DNA from: Paenarthrobacter sp. JL.01a
Lineage (GTDB): Bacteria > Actinomycetota > Actinomycetes > Actinomycetales > Micrococcaceae
Length of the DNA stretch: 64,000 bases
NCBI RefSeq assembly: GCF_025452095.1
Contig: NZ_CP104877.1
Span: 4,154,001 to 4,218,000 of the forward strand
Direction: 5' to 3'
The translations under genes were made by a program, and so were the position numbers. Below, one piece after another: positions 62,142 through 64,000 of the stretch; position 1 is the first letter of the stretch; each line of letters opens with the position of its first letter. The notes under the pieces were generated by a model, which worked only from the letters and a program-made list of their open reading frames with translations, was not told the DNA's origin and searched no databases.

Positions 62142-62549
62142 ATGCTTCGTAAATTAGCCACGACCACCCTGGCACTGACCCTTTTCACGGGGTTCATGGC
62201 CTCCACCGCCGTCGCAGCCAACGCAGCGGCCACGGCAACAGTCCACACGCAGGGCCGCGTAGGCGCCACCACGGCGACCCCTACGCCGGAGCCCAGCAAC
62301 CCCTCCGGCCCGTCAACGCAGAAGCCCACCAACCCCGCCCCCTCCTCGGGAGCCCCAAGCACCCCCAACCCGGCTGGCAGCGGACCCGCCAACCCGGGAA
62401 CCGGAGAATCCGACCCCCAGGAGCAGACCCGCACCAGCGCCGTGCCTTGGGTCTTGGGTGGCGTCGCGGCCGTGATCATCCTCGCCCTGATCATCTGGAC
62501 CCTGCGAAACCGCCGCGGCCGCGACAAGGGAATCAGCGACGAACGCTAG
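62142..62549 (+). CDS. Exported Pro/Ser/Thr-rich protein with C-terminal membrane anchor
   Basis: A 135-residue protein. A Sec signal peptide (LRKLATTTLALTLFTGFMAS) is followed by a Pro/Ser/Thr/Asn-rich stalk (about 40-95) and a membrane helix (VPWVLGGVAAVIILALIIWT) with a basic RNRRGRDKG end. The sorting-like C terminus lacks LPxTG. It is probably a small surface stalk protein of unknown role. GGAG precedes the ATG. Its stop overlaps the end of the opposite-strand HAD gene by four bases. Confidence 0.75.
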   Translation: MLRKLATTTLALTLFTGFMASTAVAANAAATATVHTQGRVGATTATPTPEPSNPSGPSTQKPTNPAPSSGAPSTPNPAGSGPANPGTGESDPQEQTRTSAVPWVLGGVAAVIILALIIWTLRNRRGRDKGISDER

Positions 62550-63229
62550 GCCAGCTTTCCAATAAGGCTGCCCTCAAGCTTTTCCAGCAGGTGCCGCGGA
62601 TTGTCGTAGACCTCCGCGGCGCCTGCGTCACGCAACTCGGCCTCGCTGATTCCGCCGCACGTCAGGGCAACAACAGGAACCCCGATTGCGGCCCCGGCTT
62701 TTACGTCCCAGACCGCGTCGCCAACGAAGACCACATCCTTCGGACTGAGCTTGAGCTTCTCCAGGCACGCCTCCAGGATGTCGGGAGCAGGCTTGCTCTC
62801 CTTGGCATCGTTGGAGCTGGTCCACGCATCTATGGAGGAACCGGCGTCGAGAAGCTTTCGGCTGACCTCCAGGTCGCGGTCCTGCGCCGAGGACGCCAGC
62901 CCGACGGCCAGGCCCGCTTCCGAGCATGCCGCCAAAAGGTCCCGGGTGGCGTCGAAAGTCCGCAGTGCGGGCCAAAAGGTGGAGAAAACTGCGCTGTGCG
63001 AGGACTTCAAGGCCTCCTGCAGCTCCTCGGTGGACTCGGAAACCAGGCTCTGGATGAGCCGGTCGCCGCCCATTCCCACGCAGCGGTGGATAGCCGACAT
63101 TTCGACGTCGAATCCCTCGCGCCGGAAGGCCTGCCACCACGCCATGGCGTGGAAATAGCTCGAATCAATCAGCGTGCCGTCCACGTCGAACAGAACGCCG
63201 CGCGTCTTTGCCGTCGGTTCACTGCTCAC
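62546..63229 (-). CDS. HAD family phosphatase (phosphoglycolate/beta-phosphoglucomutase-like)
   Basis: A 227-residue haloacid dehalogenase-type hydrolase. Motif I is GVLFDVDGTLIDSSYFHAMA (Asp nucleophile), motif II the serine of VGLASSAQD, motif III the Lys in AKESKPAPDIL, and motif IV VVFVGDAVWDVKAGAAIG. It has the helical cap of subclass I. The GTG start gives a normal length, and a longer frame starts at 63259. The start overlaps the end of the DUF1508-like gene by 11 bases. The substrate is unknown. Confidence 0.9.
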   Translation of the reverse strand: MSSEPTAKTRGVLFDVDGTLIDSSYFHAMAWWQAFRREGFDVEMSAIHRCVGMGGDRLIQSLVSESTEELQEALKSSHSAVFSTFWPALRTFDATRDLLAACSEAGLAVGLASSAQDRDLEVSRKLLDAGSSIDAWTSSNDAKESKPAPDILEACLEKLKLSPKDVVFVGDAVWDVKAGAAIGVPVVALTCGGISEAELRDAGAAEVYDNPRHLLEKLEGSLIGKLA

Positions 63230-63500
63230 AGCTGACCACCTTCGATTGCTTCCGTGCACCCTGGTCCGCCAGCGCGGAATCGATCGCGGGTTCTTCCAGC
63301 ATCAGCACGGCGTACCGTTCTGCGGAGCCGGTTTGAAGGAGGCCAGTGCCTGCTACTTCGCGGATGGCAGCCACCCCTCCCACGGCCTCATCCACCGTAG
63401 AGAACCGCTTGGACAGACCCATCAAGGTATCCGTGCCGTCCACCATCAAAACCCGGTATCCCCCATCAGGCGTTTCCACCAGTTCCAAGCGCCCGGCCAT
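63219..63500 (-). CDS. DUF1508/YegP-like small protein
   Basis: A 93-residue protein starting MAGRLELVETPDGGYRVLMV, then LSKRFSTVDEAVGGVAAIRE. The pattern of a short beta hairpin, a serine-rich turn and a helix is that of one YegP/DUF1508 repeat, a small fold of unknown function. AGGAGG lies five bases before the ATG. It overlaps the HAD gene by 11 bases and is divergent from the reductase-like gene at the right edge. Confidence 0.7.
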   Translation of the reverse strand: MAGRLELVETPDGGYRVLMVDGTDTLMGLSKRFSTVDEAVGGVAAIREVAGTGLLQTGSAERYAVLMLEEPAIDSALADQGARKQSKVVSCEQ

Positions 63501-63614
63501 CACTACCTCCTCGTGTTCGATGAAAAACAGCTTAGTAAGACTACTTAGTATAAGCCCTTGGAAATATTCCGTAACGCGGGAAATAGGCGCCTGCAACTTC
63601 TTGTTGGCGTGGAT

Positions 63615-64000
63615 ATGACAACAATCGGAATTATCGGTGCAGGACACATTGGCAGCCAGGTTGCACGCAAGGCAGTGGAACTTGGCTATGACGTCGTGAT
63701 CAGCAACTCACGAGGTCCGGAAACGCTCAGCGGGCTCGTATCGGAACTCGGCCCGCGTGCCCGCGCCGCGACGGCAGCCGAGGCAGCAGCGGCAGGCGAT
63801 TTCGCCGTCGTAACCGTTCCCCTCAAGAACTACCGCGATATCCCGGCGGAACCGCTTGAGGGCAAAGTCGTCATCGACACCAACAACTATTACTGGGAGC
63901 GTGACGGCCGGATCCCCGAGCTCGACAACGGCGAGGCCACAACGTCCGGACTGCTCCAGAAGCACCTCCCCACGTCCAAGGTGGCCAAGGGCTTCAACCA
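63615..64000 (+). CDS. NADPH-dependent F420 reductase-like protein, truncated by window end
   Basis: The first 128 residues of a Rossmann-fold protein. MTTIGIIGAGHIGSQVARKA carries the dinucleotide loop GAGHIGS, VVISNSRGPETL follows as in F420:NADP reductases (SRGP binds the phosphate of NADP), and DFAVVTVPLKNYRDIP and VVIDTNNYYWERDGRIPELD agree. It probably transfers hydride between NADPH and F420 or acts as a related NADP oxidoreductase. The 3' end lies outside the window. Confidence 0.85.
   Translation, partial: MTTIGIIGAGHIGSQVARKAVELGYDVVISNSRGPETLSGLVSELGPRARAATAAEAAAAGDFAVVTVPLKNYRDIPAEPLEGKVVIDTNNYYWERDGRIPELDNGEATTSGLLQKHLPTSKVAKGFN

Overview
The window is high-GC actinobacterial chromosome, most like Arthrobacter/Paenarthrobacter (Micrococcaceae). 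The reasons are the strong GC3 bias, many GTG/TTG starts and ATGA/GTGA overlaps, an IdeR/DtxR-type iron box, a GlsB/YeaQ protein, a DUF222-HNH (13E12-type) gene, a PntAA/AB/B transhydrogenase and PucR/IclR/MarR-rich catabolic gene blocks. No rRNA, tRNA, insertion sequence, prophage or CRISPR array was seen. The genus is inferred from gene content only.

Layout. 0-6.7 kb: small stress/hypothetical genes, an NmrA-like reductase, a GH15 glucosidase/trehalase-like enzyme, glutamate decarboxylase and a class II glutamine amidotransferase. 6.9-8.7 kb: DUF222/HNH gene. 8.8-12.3 kb: 4-hydroxybenzoate module (pobA, IclR regulator, aromatic acid MFS importer). 12.3-14.2 kb: TasA-like surface protein, SipW-type signal peptidase and a degenerate HPt-like protein in one operon. 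14.5-19.4 kb: internally duplicated membrane protein, GlsB-like protein, Ser/Thr kinase with a coupled small protein, MarR regulator and FUSC protein. 19.4-22.6 kb: a second operon of four exported SipW-type/Ig-like proteins. 23.1-31.7 kb: a complete glycine-to-pyruvate block (glycine riboswitch, gcvP, gcvT, gcvH, glyA, then a structured leader, sdaA and lipA). 31.8-35.8 kb: PucR regulator, MFS transporter and an agmatinase/guanidinobutyrase-type ureohydrolase. 35.8-36.1 kb: a 32-bp repeat array and an iron box. 36.1-40.3 kb: an adenylation-carrier-acyltransferase fusion, mscL and a membrane-anchored ACT protein. 40.5-45.8 kb: hydantoinase-type catabolic operon under a GntR regulator. 45.9-49.6 kb: two small genes and the transhydrogenase. 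49.7-61.3 kb: two Tat-exported beta-propeller paralogues, nagB, a CPBP protease, a DeoR/LacI hybrid regulator, a sugar ABC transporter and a 2-hydroxyacid dehydrogenase, linked by a shared upstream DNA word. 61.4-64 kb: FMN reductase, small surface protein, HAD phosphatase, DUF1508-like protein and a truncated F420/NADP reductase-like gene.

How the genes work together. The glycine block imports no substrate but forms a closed route: glycine is split by the GCV system, glycine plus C1 becomes serine (GlyA), serine becomes pyruvate (SdaA), and LipA makes the lipoyl group GcvH needs. The 49.7-61.3 kb block looks like one regulon: the word TGTTCGAA occurs before both propeller genes, the regulator and the ABC binding protein, which suggests uptake and breakdown of an amino-sugar-containing substrate. 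The strongest candidates for undescribed biology are this propeller/ABC regulon, the iron-box-controlled NRPS-like membrane acyltransferase, the pseudoknot-containing leader upstream of sdaA, and the two SipW/TasA-type surface operons, one carrying an HPt-like protein without its histidine.
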